Below are positions 15,752 to 25,960 of a stretch of 64,000 nt of DNA, one piece after another. The DNA is from Tangfeifania diversioriginum (GTDB taxonomy: Bacteria; Bacteroidota; Bacteroidia; Bacteroidales; Prolixibacteraceae). The translations under genes were made by a program, and so were the position numbers. Under the pieces are notes generated by a model. That model was not told where the DNA came from. It saw only the letters and a program-made list of their open reading frames with translations, and made no database searches. The stretch covers positions 1 to 64,000 of the forward strand of contig CAMCBW010000019.1 in NCBI GenBank assembly GCA_945873105.1, read 5' to 3'. Positions within the stretch are counted from its first letter, which is position 1; every line of letters starts with the position of its first letter.

Positions 15752-18037
15752 TTAATAGGAAAATAGCGCTACATCAATCAATTCAATTTTAGATGGCTTT
15801 TCAGCATTGATAGTTATCGTATTGAGGCCACTTCTTAACATCTTTAACTCATCCTCATAAACAGGATAAAAATTTATCCCCGGTTCACCAAAACGTGCAT
15901 CCAATGTGGTTTTTCTGAAAACATCGCCATTTATTTTTATTTCACAATCGGTAAATCCTTTGAGGGCCACTGCTAATCTTTGAGGGATGTCCTTACATAT
16001 AAATTGTTTTGAAAAAGTAAAAGGTGCTTTTAGGTTGGTTTTGACTTGAATGAATTCATTTTGATCTCCTGACGGGAGTTTAACCTTTTGACCTTTGGTG
16101 TCAATCCAATCGGAACCAAAAGCAACGATGGGCTTCAGTTCTGGCTTGGTATAAAGGGTTTCATTAATCTTCCTCATCACTTCCGGTGCTATTTTAGAGA
16201 TTTTCCGGTCGTAGGTCAAATAGCCGTTAAGTTCGTGCTCAACGTCAGTTATTTGCGTATATACCAACGCATTGCATCCGCTCCCTGCATTAAGACAGCG
16301 TATGGATTCAATGAATTTGCCATAAGCGTTTTCAAAAACCTCAGGAGATCCATAGGTATGTCTTACTGACTCTTCCTTGAAATTGTATTTGTCGACCGGA
16401 TTATAATTATTATGTTCATTCTGTTTTGGTTTGTTTGTATCGGAATACCAGGTATGCCCAGGTATGGCGAGATTGATACCGGCGGCTTCACCAATAACCA
16501 ATGCCCGTTTCCCCTTTAGTTTATAGTCTGCCGCATTGTTCCTTGGATAAAAGGTGTAGTCATGCACATCCAAAATATCACCTGCGGGAAAATCAGTCCA
16601 ACCACTTGCGCAGTTGATCAATCTTGTCGAATCGTACTTCTCCATCCAATTCGTGTAATACACCGTATTATGCTGGCTCCAGCCTTCGTTGAAAACAATC
16701 CACATAACGATTGAAGGGTGGTTATGCAACCAATCAACCATCGACTTAAATTCGGTTTGCCATTGTTTTGCAGCAGCATCGTCCACTGTTTGACCGTATT
16801 TAGGCATGCAAACCATATCCTGCCAGACCAATAGTCCCAGTTTATCTGCCCAGTAATACCATCGGTCGGGATGGGTCTTAATATGTACCCTCACCATGTT
16901 GCAACCAATCTTTTTCAGGTATTCAAGGTCGTATTTGATAGCATCATCAGAGGGAGGAGTCAACACTCCATCCGGCCAGTATCCCTGGTCCAACGGACCA
17001 TACTGAAATATCTCTTCATTGTTAAGGAAAATTCGCTGAAATCCATCATCCGCTTTCTTTATTTCAATTTTTCGCATACCGAAATAACTGGCTACCTCAT
17101 CAAGAATTCTTTCACCATCCTTTAACCTAACTTTCAAGTCGTACAATACAGGACTATCTGGTGACCAGGCTTTAAATCCCTTAATGGGTATTTCAATCAC
17201 AGAACCTTTAAAACCAGAATTCTCATAGATCATTTTTCCACCTTCCCAGACCTGAGCCTCAATAGTACCTTTTGAATCACTGGTAGATACATTTATTCTA
17301 ACGATTGATTTGTCGTATTCAGGAATAATTTTCAAGTTTTTGATGGAGTTCTCAGGAACTGGTTCCATCCAAACGGTTTTCCATATTCCACCTGTTGGTT
17401 GATAACGAAAACCCTTTCTGTTTTCAGGCATTATTTGTTTGCCAATTGCCTGACTCTGCCCTTCAGTGGCATCCCAGACACAAACATGCAGCTGGTTGTT
17501 ACCACTTTTCAGATAGGGAGTTATATCAAAAGAAAACGGATCATATCCTCCGCGATGCTGACCAACTCTCTGTCCGTTGATATACACGCTGGATTCCCAA
17601 TCACTGGATTCGAAGTGCAAAAGCACATTTTTCCCTTTCCAGTCAGAAGGAACTTTAAACGAACGCTGGTACCATATTACTTCGTCCGGGCGTAATACCT
17701 GACCAACACCAGAAAGCGGAGCATCCACGGCAAAGGGAACCAGTATTTTTCCTATCCATTCATTGGGTATTTCACCGGATGTCCAGCTACTTTCACTGGT
17801 TAAACCCTGTATAGATTGGAATCCTATTGGTTGCAAAGCATAATCCCATAAACCATTCAGGTTCTGCCATTCCTCTCTCTCCATTTGGGGACGTGGATAT
17901 TCAGGTAACGGATTTTCGGGATCGACCCGGGCAGCAAAATCGGTCACCATAGGGCTTTGGGCTATTTTATAAGTAAACGACTTTGAACATCCCGAAAGGA
18001 GCAGAATGATCAGAAAAAAGAAAATGGGTAATCGCAT
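15752..18037 (-). CDS. GH2 family glycoside hydrolase, lipoprotein
   Basis: A 761-residue GH2 enzyme with a lipoprotein signal (LLLSGC, lipidation at Cys17). Domain order is a sugar-binding jelly roll (about 50-225, with ESSDWESSVYINGQRVG), an immunoglobulin-like sandwich (about 230-325), a TIM barrel (about 330-620) and a C-terminal beta domain. Glu451 in VFNEGW is the expected acid/base and Glu517 in VIGEAAG the expected nucleophile. Family activities include beta-galactosidase, beta-glucuronidase and beta-mannosidase, and the sequence alone does not decide. The lipobox suggests attachment to the outer membrane or periplasm. It sits between sulfatases and is in the same direction. Confidence 0.92.
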   Translation of the reverse strand: MRLPIFFFLIILLLSGCSKSFTYKIAQSPMVTDFAARVDPENPLPEYPRPQMEREEWQNLNGLWDYALQPIGFQSIQGLTSESSWTSGEIPNEWIGKILVPFAVDAPLSGVGQVLRPDEVIWYQRSFKVPSDWKGKNVLLHFESSDWESSVYINGQRVGQHRGGYDPFSFDITPYLKSGNNQLHVCVWDATEGQSQAIGKQIMPENRKGFRYQPTGGIWKTVWMEPVPENSIKNLKIIPEYDKSIVRINVSTSDSKGTIEAQVWEGGKMIYENSGFKGSVIEIPIKGFKAWSPDSPVLYDLKVRLKDGERILDEVASYFGMRKIEIKKADDGFQRIFLNNEEIFQYGPLDQGYWPDGVLTPPSDDAIKYDLEYLKKIGCNMVRVHIKTHPDRWYYWADKLGLLVWQDMVCMPKYGQTVDDAAAKQWQTEFKSMVDWLHNHPSIVMWIVFNEGWSQHNTVYYTNWMEKYDSTRLINCASGWTDFPAGDILDVHDYTFYPRNNAADYKLKGKRALVIGEAAGINLAIPGHTWYSDTNKPKQNEHNNYNPVDKYNFKEESVRHTYGSPEVFENAYGKFIESIRCLNAGSGCNALVYTQITDVEHELNGYLTYDRKISKIAPEVMRKINETLYTKPELKPIVAFGSDWIDTKGQKVKLPSGDQNEFIQVKTNLKAPFTFSKQFICKDIPQRLAVALKGFTDCEIKINGDVFRKTTLDARFGEPGINFYPVYEDELKMLRSGLNTITINAEKPSKIELIDVALFSY

Positions 18038-18085
18038 GGTAAAAATTTTTATTGATTACTAAAAAATTTGTGTCTGCTATTTTGA

Positions 18086-19462
18086 TTATTGAATTCCCAT
18101 ATCATGTGGTTTTGGTCCTGTGGCAGGATAAGGGATGTCGAATACTTTTTTCGTATCACCCTGAACATTCATCCAATCTTCGAGTAAATGCCGCATCTTA
18201 TTGATCTGCTTCTGGTTCGATTTGCTCTCAATGAGATTAATCTGCTCAAACGGATCATTCTGAATATCATAGAATTCCTCTGCCGGACGGACGAAATATT
18301 TTAGAATGATTGCAGTTGCAAGGGGACTGGATTGGGCAACTTCATCCCATGAATTCCAGTAGGCACCGGCATTTGGTTTTCTTAAAATATCAGAGTGGTT
18401 GGAATGATAATTTTCTGACCTTAAATTCACAATGTATTTATAGCGACTGTTACGGACACTTCGGATAGGATAAACATTCATTTTGCCATCGCCGCTGTGG
18501 GTGGTAAAAATGAATTCCCTGTGTTTATCTGCTTTTCCTGTCAATACCTTCAAGAAGGATTGACCATCCAGTTGCTGTGGCCATTTGCTTCCTGTCAAAT
18601 CTAAAAGTGTCGGAAGAATATCGATCCAGCTTACCATTGCATAAGTTATGGTATTGGGTTTGATATGACCTGGCCATACAATGATCAGCGGCACTTTGAT
18701 CCCTGCATCGTAGAGATTCCACTTGCCGAAAGGCCACTGAGCACCATTGTCGGCGGTATAAATGAAAATGAAATTGTCACCGAATTTTTCTTTTGCCAAC
18801 GAATAGACTTTACCCATCTCATCATCGAAAATGGTTATTTCAGTATAATATTTTGCCCAATGATTGCGGGTCTCTTTGGTGTCAATGAAATTGGGTGGAA
18901 GCTTTAAGGCAGAAGGATCGTAAATACTTTTAGCAGTCCATGGTACATGAGGACGCCGGTCACCGACCATCAGGCAAACCGGCTGGTTGGGTTGGTTGCT
19001 CCTGAAGTATTCAGCCACATGATCAAAAAGATTGATCCGTGGTTCCGAATAGAAATCGAAACCACACTCCATGTTCATCTTATCGTGGGCAACCTTTCCG
19101 AAACCGAGCACCTTGTATCCAGACTCCTGCAATTTTTTGGTCAAAACCAGCGTACCCGGCTTGGGATAGGTATGGTTGGCCTCTGCCCCGTTCCGTGAAG
19201 GCATCAAACCGGTTAGCAGGGCGGCCCGGCTTGGGGCACAAGCAGGTGAGGCAACGAAAGCGTTTGTAAATCTCATGCCTTCTTTGGCAAGCAATTCTGC
19301 AGTTGGAGTTTGCAAGCCTAAAGCGCCGTTGATTGATACGTCGGAGTAACTTTGGTCATCTGCAATATAGATGACAATATTAGGCTTCTGTGCCTGCAAC
19401 AGACTTCCTGATAAGAGAATGATCCCACAGCTTGCAGACCAGCATTCCAGGCAATTCTTCAT
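18086..19462 (-). CDS. Exported S1 sulfatase (CAPSR)
   Basis: A 458-residue sulfatase with a signal peptide ending near residue 25 (LLQAQ). Metal residues D35-D36 lie in IADDQS and the formylglycine site is C75 in C75-A-P-S-R. DNGA (TADNGAQWPFGKW) gives the later metal site, and the tail with YDIQNDPFEQINL is typical. The start ATG overlaps the stop of the DUF4965 gene by 4 bp (ATGA), showing translational coupling. It belongs to the heparan N-sulfatase-like branch by overall pattern; the substrate is unknown. Confidence 0.92.
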   Translation of the reverse strand: MKNCLECWSASCGIILLSGSLLQAQKPNIVIYIADDQSYSDVSINGALGLQTPTAELLAKEGMRFTNAFVASPACAPSRAALLTGLMPSRNGAEANHTYPKPGTLVLTKKLQESGYKVLGFGKVAHDKMNMECGFDFYSEPRINLFDHVAEYFRSNQPNQPVCLMVGDRRPHVPWTAKSIYDPSALKLPPNFIDTKETRNHWAKYYTEITIFDDEMGKVYSLAKEKFGDNFIFIYTADNGAQWPFGKWNLYDAGIKVPLIIVWPGHIKPNTITYAMVSWIDILPTLLDLTGSKWPQQLDGQSFLKVLTGKADKHREFIFTTHSGDGKMNVYPIRSVRNSRYKYIVNLRSENYHSNHSDILRKPNAGAYWNSWDEVAQSSPLATAIILKYFVRPAEEFYDIQNDPFEQINLIESKSNQKQINKMRHLLEDWMNVQGDTKKVFDIPYPATGPKPHDMGIQ

Positions 19463-21510
19463 TTTGCGCTCAATTTCTCTTTCAACAACTCCATGTAGAC
19501 ACCACCTACCACTGACCGGGCGATAAATCCGCGAAGTTCACCACTTTTGGTCCAATACCAGTCTGTCATAGGAACCCGGTCGGGTGTCTCATTCAGAAAG
19601 TTATAAACCGGACGGATCAGTTCTTTAAACTGCTGGTTGGAATCTGCCATGGAAGCGGACCAAAGTATCCAATCCAGTTTCGTATAACTCTCACGGTTGT
19701 CCAATGGCAATCCGTAACGATTCATACTCTTGAGATAAAACCGGATCTCCTTCTCCTTGACTGTTTTAGGGAATATATTAAATCCCAACACATTGTCCCA
19801 AACCATGTTGTACTTCTGAGACCAGGTTCCGGGTTTGTCGAATGCAAGTTTGTAGTGATCCCCATCATCGGCTGCTTCCGTCCATTTCTGGACCATCGCG
19901 GTAGCGATCTGTCTATATTTCGCGGCTTCTGCCGACAATCCCCGCATTTCACAGAGTGAAGCATAGGAGGCAAGTCCCATGATCGCTTTTACAGACAGAT
20001 TGGTATTGTGGGCCAGGTGACCAGCAAAATCATCCGTACACAGCTGATTTTCAGGATCGAACCCTTTGTCTCGCAGATATTCCGCCCATTTTGTGATGAT
20101 TTGCCAGTATTTTGCCGCATAGGCAGCATTGCCCTCTGTTTTGGCTATTGCAGCAGCAAGAATGACCATATTTCCACACTCTTCGACAGGCATTTGGCGG
20201 TCTTCCGTTTTTTCTCCACCACCATATTTTTGCCCATTTCCGAGTGGATACTTTCCTATGTCATGCGGAGCATAGGGCCATGGCCATCTGCCCGATTCAG
20301 CATAATCGAAAATTGGGGTGGTTTGGGCCTTCATCAGCTCCGGATTCAGGTACAAGAAGAAAGGGGAGGCAGGATAGAATACATCCACTGTTCCCATCGA
20401 TCCATTGCTGAAATTCTCTTTCGAGAAGCAAAGGACCAGACCATTTTCATCTTTTACAACTTTGTGGGCGGCCATACATTGGCGGTACGCCAAGGAGCAG
20501 ATGTATGCGTATTCTTTCCCACCAAGTTTTTCAGCTTTTGCTGCTAAATTCCTGTCAAAACTGTCACATCGGTTCTTTACCGCTGCATATTCCTTGTTGG
20601 CTGCAAGTAGTAAATCCTCAATTCCTGAAAATTTTTTCTTCCAGTATCCCTCCAACTTTTTCCCAAAATATTCAACTGAAAAAATATCGTCATAAGCCAG
20701 CATGATGTGCTTTTCCACCATACTTCCGGCAGAAATCTGAAAGGGAATTTGCAAGGCAAGAACCGGGTTTAGCTCTCCTACCCGTCTGCCTTGGTCTGCC
20801 TCATCCATTGCAGGGAAAGGGGTTCCGCTGGTAAATGAGCTAACCGCTTCATCCCGTCTTCCTGCATAAGAGGAAACTCCTTCCCCTTTTTCGGCTGCCG
20901 CATACAGGTAACCCCAGTCAATTCGCAGATCATCACCGCTCTTCTGAAGCACCGGCTGCTCTTTACTCCCCATTTTGAGCAGTTGCAAATTCTGAATAGT
21001 CTGACTTTCCCAAGTCACCTGCTGTGATTTGCTATCCACCGTAACCAAGCCGGAAATGGCAAAATAGATTTCGGCTGTGTGTGCCATCTTATCATTTGAG
21101 GAGAATTTCCAGGTAACGTAAGTCAGCGGTCGGGATACGAGATCTAGGTCCTCGGCCAGAAGTGGTGACAAAAAACATAAATCGATCGTTACCCCATCCT
21201 GAAGAAATGAGAATGTCGTCTGGGTGGGAGTAATCTGATTGCCTGTCGACTTAGCCGCAGGAATCCAGGCAGGAGATTTCCCCATCAAACGATATACCTT
21301 GCTGTCCAGTTTGACCATGATGTGGATGGGCATTGGCTTGTTTGTCCAGTGCGTCGTCTCGCAACGGGTCGGTTCCTCATCGGTCGCCCAGATGCTGAAA
21401 TAGGGGTCATGTGTTACCAGGGGGTAGGCGGGCGCCCTAAACCCAGCTACCTGGGCTGTCAGTGAAAATGAGCACATTAACCACAGGATAACAAAAAGCG
21501 ATGTTTTCAT
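19459..21510 (-). CDS. Exported DUF4965/GtaA-like protein (glutaminase-family domains)
   Basis: A 683-residue protein from the ATG at 21510, with a signal peptide ending at LTAQ. It carries the GtaA-like domain set: an N-terminal DUF4964/DUF5127 region (PAYPLVTHDPYFSIW, TRCETTHWTNKPMPI) and a C-terminal alpha/alpha barrel of the DUF4965/DUF1793 type (YAESGRWPWPYAPHDIGKYPLGNG, in part PYAPHDIGKYPLG). Fungal relatives are described as glutaminases, but in Bacteroidota these proteins are common in PULs and the barrel resembles glycosidases. A carbohydrate role is therefore plausible but unproven. It is coupled by a 4-bp overlap to the sulfatase after it. Confidence 0.82.
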   Translation of the reverse strand: MKTSLFVILWLMCSFSLTAQVAGFRAPAYPLVTHDPYFSIWATDEEPTRCETTHWTNKPMPIHIMVKLDSKVYRLMGKSPAWIPAAKSTGNQITPTQTTFSFLQDGVTIDLCFLSPLLAEDLDLVSRPLTYVTWKFSSNDKMAHTAEIYFAISGLVTVDSKSQQVTWESQTIQNLQLLKMGSKEQPVLQKSGDDLRIDWGYLYAAAEKGEGVSSYAGRRDEAVSSFTSGTPFPAMDEADQGRRVGELNPVLALQIPFQISAGSMVEKHIMLAYDDIFSVEYFGKKLEGYWKKKFSGIEDLLLAANKEYAAVKNRCDSFDRNLAAKAEKLGGKEYAYICSLAYRQCMAAHKVVKDENGLVLCFSKENFSNGSMGTVDVFYPASPFFLYLNPELMKAQTTPIFDYAESGRWPWPYAPHDIGKYPLGNGQKYGGGEKTEDRQMPVEECGNMVILAAAIAKTEGNAAYAAKYWQIITKWAEYLRDKGFDPENQLCTDDFAGHLAHNTNLSVKAIMGLASYASLCEMRGLSAEAAKYRQIATAMVQKWTEAADDGDHYKLAFDKPGTWSQKYNMVWDNVLGFNIFPKTVKEKEIRFYLKSMNRYGLPLDNRESYTKLDWILWSASMADSNQQFKELIRPVYNFLNETPDRVPMTDWYWTKSGELRGFIARSVVGGVYMELLKEKLSAK

Positions 21511-21613
21511 CTTTTGAATTTGGATTTTAGATATGTTTCCAGGCCTGTATTTCAGGAATAACAAAGTCAAATTGTATGAGATTACCTCCTTCAAAATAAA
21601 AAAGGGAGGATAG

Positions 21614-22669
21614 TTACTTTATACCAGTCAAACCTTTGATTAGTTCAACCTCCTCCAGTTTGTAGGGAGTTCCATCCGGACGAAAGATCTCGTGGAACCA
21701 CAGTTTGGGTTCCGATCCATCTTTGATTGGTTCGTCCCAGGCATATTTGGTGTTGGACTTTCCGGCTACGAGTCCCCAGTTGATGGCACTAATATTTTGC
21801 CTCTTCAGCATAGGCATGATGTTGGTGAAGAGGCTGTTGTTGCGGCGGGCCATGTATTCGGTACAGACAAGCGGTTTTTGGTATCTTTTCAAGGTATCAA
21901 TGGCAGCCTGGTGCTTCTCTGGTGACTCATAGTTGTGGTAGGTGATAATATCGGAATTCTCTGCCTGAAATTTGTTCAGTTCGCTGAGCGGCAGACTCCA
22001 CAATCCCGCAGAGAGGGGTTGGGAAGGGCGAATCTGCCATCCCCATTCAAATACTTTTTTCAGTAGAGGCAATGATTTGTTGCCATATCCCGAATTGCCC
22101 GGTTCATTGTAGAGATCCCACAGCGCAATCCGTTTATCCTCTTTAAAAGTGGTAAGGATATCCTTTACGTAGGCTTCCAGCACCTTGATGAGGGCTGCGT
22201 CCTGAAAGTACAAATCTCCCGGGTCTCTTACCCATCCTGAATTGTGGACCCCAATTTTTGGTTCCGGTTGTTTGCCTGCCTTGTAGGTTGGGTTCCAGCA
22301 GTCGTCGAAGAAGACAAAGATGGTTTTAATCCCGTGTTTGGTAGAAATGGTGAGGTAATCTTCCATTCTCTTTTTAAATCCCTCCTTATCAACCTGCCAG
22401 GCCACATGGTGAAGATAGACCCGCATCACATTCATGCCGATTCCCTCTGCCCAACCTAGTTCCCGATCGATTGTCCTGGCGTCAAAGCTCTCTGCCTGCC
22501 AGGTTTCCAACTGATTGATGGCTGTACTTGGGTTGAAATTACAGCCACGGAGCCATCCGTTTTCGGCAGCCCATCTGTTGGCTTGTTCCATGTTCCATTG
22601 AGTTTTCTGGCCGAAAACAGTGATACAACTTGTAAAAAAAAGAATAGCTAAGATTACCTTGATTTTCAT
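21614..22669 (-). CDS. Exported GH5-like (clan GH-A) glycoside hydrolase
   Basis: A 351-residue TIM-barrel enzyme from the ATG at 22669, with a signal peptide ending at VFGQ. The clan GH-A residues are visible: Glu189 in WDLYNEPGN is the expected acid/base and Glu271 in VCTEYMARR the expected nucleophile. RVYLHHVAW and TYHNYESP are the usual strand-end motifs. The closest annotated relatives are described as 1,4-beta-xylanase or cellulase-like proteins, often without biochemical support. The frame opening at 22774 has no reason to be used. It lies between a sulfatase and the DUF4965 gene. Confidence 0.85.
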   Translation of the reverse strand: MKIKVILAILFFTSCITVFGQKTQWNMEQANRWAAENGWLRGCNFNPSTAINQLETWQAESFDARTIDRELGWAEGIGMNVMRVYLHHVAWQVDKEGFKKRMEDYLTISTKHGIKTIFVFFDDCWNPTYKAGKQPEPKIGVHNSGWVRDPGDLYFQDAALIKVLEAYVKDILTTFKEDKRIALWDLYNEPGNSGYGNKSLPLLKKVFEWGWQIRPSQPLSAGLWSLPLSELNKFQAENSDIITYHNYESPEKHQAAIDTLKRYQKPLVCTEYMARRNNSLFTNIMPMLKRQNISAINWGLVAGKSNTKYAWDEPIKDGSEPKLWFHEIFRPDGTPYKLEEVELIKGLTGIK

Positions 22670-22812
22670 ACTATAATAATTTGTTTTTAAAGGAAGTATG
22701 GAACTCCATGTTGATGAAATTATTATCATTCTCCTAAACGTCGTGAAGCAACATGTTCGTTTCATAAAATCCATGTCAAATTATGATTTTCTGTTAGTTA
22801 TAATTCAATTTT

Positions 22813-24423
22813 CTATTGATTTACACGTTTCATCCAGACCTGCCACATTTCATCCATTTTCTTCACCCTATCGGGAAATTGGTTTGCCAGGTTTTTTGTT
22901 TCTGTCTGATCTTCTGCCAAATTGAAAAGTTCCCACTCTTTTCCCTTCAAGGAGGCAATTTTCCAGTCTCCTAACCTGGCAGCACGACCACCTTCGTGTT
23001 CCCAGAAAAGCGTGTCATGGATAGCGGTTGATTTCCCCAGGAGCAATGGCATTAAATCTTTCCCGTCAGGATTATGTGTTGTTAGACCGTTTATACTGGC
23101 AGGATATTCCGCTCCTGCTAGTTCCAGACAGGTTGGCAGAATATCAATCACATGCCCCACCCCCCTGTTGATGGTGTTCTCCTGCTTGCTCAACCGGGCA
23201 GGCCAGCTTACGATGAAAGGCGTTTTTGTCCCGCCCTCATAGCTTTCCTTCTTCCAGTACCGGTAGGGAGTGTTCACCGCACTTGCCCAGGCATTGCCGA
23301 GGTAATTCCAGGTCGTCTGTGCACCCGGATGTTCTGCATTGTAAACAATCCTGGTTGAGTCTCTGGTAAATCCGGGTCGATCAAAGCCCGGAGGATATCC
23401 CCGTTCGTAAGAGGCTCCGTTATCGGACAGAAAAAAGATGATCGTGTTTTCATACTCCTTCTTGTCCTTTAACCGCTGTACAATCATGCCAACCCCCTGG
23501 TCCAACCTATCTATCATAGCCGCATGAACGGCCATATTCTCAGCCTCCTGTGCCTGTTCTTTACAATCGGCCCATGCTTTTTCTGATGAATTGAGCGGCA
23601 AAACAGAGGTTGCAGGATCAATCAGCTTTAAATCAATCATCCGCTGGTATCTTTTACTTCGAAGTACCTCCCACCCCTCTTTGTAAACATTTTTGTATTT
23701 GGCAATATCTTCGGCCCTTGCATGAAGCGGCCAGTGCGGGGCAGTATGCGCCACATATAGAAAAAATGGCTTGTTATCCGAACTAAACTGGTCAATTAAA
23801 TCCAGCGATTTCTGGGTAATATAGTCTGTCATGTAAAAATCCGCGGGTACTTTTTTGATCTGTTTCTCATTGTGTACCAGACTGAACGGATCAAAAAAGT
23901 TGACTACCCCCCAAATTATTCCGTAGTGTTCCTCAAATCCTCTGTTACAAGGATAGTTCTCAAGCGGAGAAAATGGGCCATTGTCTGTTTGATGCGCCAA
24001 CCATCTCAGATGCTCCTCTTTGTTTTCGAGCGGTTTGGTCAGAGACAGGTGCCACTTCCCGGTCATCCCGGTATGATAACCTTCTGACTTTAAGACCTCA
24101 GCAATGGTAGCTGCATTCCTGTTCAGGTTCACCCCCATTCCCCTGATCCCTACACTTTGCGGATATTGTCCGGTTAAAAGTGAAGCCCTTGTAGGACAGC
24201 ACCTGGCACAATTATAAAACTGGGTAAATCTTACTCCGGTGGCAGCAAGTTTGTCAAGATTTGGCGTCAGAATTTCACTGCCATAACAGCCCAGATCTGA
24301 ATAACCCATATCATCGGCCATGATAATAATAATGTTGGGCTTTTGTACTTTCTGAGCATCGGCAGTTTTAAACGGTACGAAACCCAGGATACTCAATGCC
24401 AAAGACTTATTTATAAGATCCAT
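22813..24423 (-). CDS. Exported S1 sulfatase (arylsulfatase type, CCPTR)
   Basis: A 536-residue sulfatase from the ATG at 24423, with a signal peptide ending near ADAQ (residue 24). D37-D38 in MADDMG bind the metal; the formylglycine site is C75 in C75-C-P-T-R79. LSDNGASYERGYPPG holds the later metal Asp/Asn. It shares the doubled cysteine, the GKWHL motif and overall layout with the sulfatase at 12.7-14.2 kb, so the two look like paralogues that diverged to different sulfate positions. About 70 bp separate its start from the stop of the next upstream sulfatase. Confidence 0.92.
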   Translation of the reverse strand: MDLINKSLALSILGFVPFKTADAQKVQKPNIIIIMADDMGYSDLGCYGSEILTPNLDKLAATGVRFTQFYNCARCCPTRASLLTGQYPQSVGIRGMGVNLNRNAATIAEVLKSEGYHTGMTGKWHLSLTKPLENKEEHLRWLAHQTDNGPFSPLENYPCNRGFEEHYGIIWGVVNFFDPFSLVHNEKQIKKVPADFYMTDYITQKSLDLIDQFSSDNKPFFLYVAHTAPHWPLHARAEDIAKYKNVYKEGWEVLRSKRYQRMIDLKLIDPATSVLPLNSSEKAWADCKEQAQEAENMAVHAAMIDRLDQGVGMIVQRLKDKKEYENTIIFFLSDNGASYERGYPPGFDRPGFTRDSTRIVYNAEHPGAQTTWNYLGNAWASAVNTPYRYWKKESYEGGTKTPFIVSWPARLSKQENTINRGVGHVIDILPTCLELAGAEYPASINGLTTHNPDGKDLMPLLLGKSTAIHDTLFWEHEGGRAARLGDWKIASLKGKEWELFNLAEDQTETKNLANQFPDRVKKMDEMWQVWMKRVNQ

Positions 24424-24495
24424 ATTGAATGGTTTAATGAAACAATTAAACATAGTGGTGATGGTACAACAAAGTGGGAAAAATATCCAGTCTTT

Positions 24496-25878
24496 TTAGT
24501 TTGAATGCTCGGTAGTCCTGGGCAAGGAATTTCGCCATTTAAGTAATTTTGTTTTCAGTTTTTCAGCCATATTCGGGTTTTCTGAAACTAAATTTGTCAT
24601 TTCATTGCAATCGGTTTTCAAATTGTAGAGTTCAGCATCGGTACCATCAAAATTGATCAGAAATTTCCAATCCCCTTCGCGAATGGCAAGATTAGGACTG
24701 CGGTCACGCTCTTTCGGAAATACGAAAGAGCTATTGTTGCGACCATATTCCCAATACAAAGTTCTTGTTTCATTGGTAGGTCTGCCCATCAATACCTGAC
24801 TTTTGTCTTTGCCATCGAAAGCGAATCCTCCCGGCAACTTTGCACCAGCCATTTTACAGAGGCTAGGCAATAAATCGTTGGCTGAAATAACAGATTGCTG
24901 GTCGGTTTTTTCTGCCGGAACATGCCCCGGCCATCGGACAATAAACGGCATCCGGGTACCACCTTCATACAAGGATAGTTTGGATCCTCTGAAATTCCCG
25001 GAGCGCGATCCTTTGAAACTTGGCAATGGGCCATTATCACTGGTGAAAATAACTAGCGTGTTTTCATCAATTCCCAATTTTTTCAGACCCTCGAACAATC
25101 TTCCAATTTGACGGTCGTATTCATCCAAAACGGCCCTGAACTTGCGTTCTTCCTCCGGCCCATTGGGGTAGGCGCCAAATCTCTCCTGACTGGGAACCCA
25201 GGGTGTGTGCACATCGTCAGGCCAAAGGTTGATAAAACAAGGCTGATCTTTGTGCCGTTTCAGAAAGTTGAGTGTTCTGTCAACGAAATAGGCAGTGCGG
25301 TCCCAACGCTTGATGCTGTCTTTTGCAGACCATATCCAGTTTGTAGCGGTCAGGAGAGGATCCGGATCGGGGCTTTCCCAGGTGCTTGAATGTTCGTCAA
25401 ATCCATAAGCTCCGAAACCCGGCGCTTCAGTGACATCACGCCCGCCACCCATATGCCATTTGCCAAAATGGCCGGTGGCATAGCCAGCAGTTTTAAGAAT
25501 TCTGGCCATAGACGGAGCCGAAGCACTCAGAAAATCGGCTTGTTCACATTTCCTGTTTCCATCTCTTGTTTGCAAATAACTGGTAATATTCCATCTGGCC
25601 GGAGCCATTCCGGTCAGAATTCCGGTCCGGGATGGAGAACAAATTGGTGAAGCGCTATAATATTTGGTGAACCGAATTCCCTCTTTGGCCATTCGATCCA
25701 GGTTAGGCGTTGGCGCAAAGTTGCCACCATAACAGCCTACATCGCCAAAGCCCATGTCATCGGTGAGGATGATTAAAATATTGGGCTTATTGGTTTTTAA
25801 TTTCTCTTTTGCCTGAGCAAAAAATGTTGGTCCCAAAACTAATAAGACAACAAATATTATAAATCTTCTGATTGCCAT
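24496..25878 (-). CDS. Exported S1 sulfatase (CSPSR)
   Basis: A 460-residue sulfatase with a signal peptide to about residue 23. Metal residues D40-D41 lie in LTDDMG; the formylglycine site is C80 in C80-S-P-S-R84. GKWHMGGGRD and FTSDNGPLPSF supply other active-site residues. It is the first gene after SusD in the direction of transcription, but a strong hairpin at 25961-26014 lies between them, so the enzyme genes may be expressed at a lower level than SusCD or from their own promoter. The substrate is not assignable. Confidence 0.92.
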   Translation of the reverse strand: MAIRRFIIFVVLLVLGPTFFAQAKEKLKTNKPNILIILTDDMGFGDVGCYGGNFAPTPNLDRMAKEGIRFTKYYSASPICSPSRTGILTGMAPARWNITSYLQTRDGNRKCEQADFLSASAPSMARILKTAGYATGHFGKWHMGGGRDVTEAPGFGAYGFDEHSSTWESPDPDPLLTATNWIWSAKDSIKRWDRTAYFVDRTLNFLKRHKDQPCFINLWPDDVHTPWVPSQERFGAYPNGPEEERKFRAVLDEYDRQIGRLFEGLKKLGIDENTLVIFTSDNGPLPSFKGSRSGNFRGSKLSLYEGGTRMPFIVRWPGHVPAEKTDQQSVISANDLLPSLCKMAGAKLPGGFAFDGKDKSQVLMGRPTNETRTLYWEYGRNNSSFVFPKERDRSPNLAIREGDWKFLINFDGTDAELYNLKTDCNEMTNLVSENPNMAEKLKTKLLKWRNSLPRTTEHSN

Positions 25879-25960
25879 ATTTTTAAAATATTATGATGAC
25901 TATTTATGACACTTGTTTATCTCATTTGTATTTCTTGAACCGAAGATACTCATGACTTTA

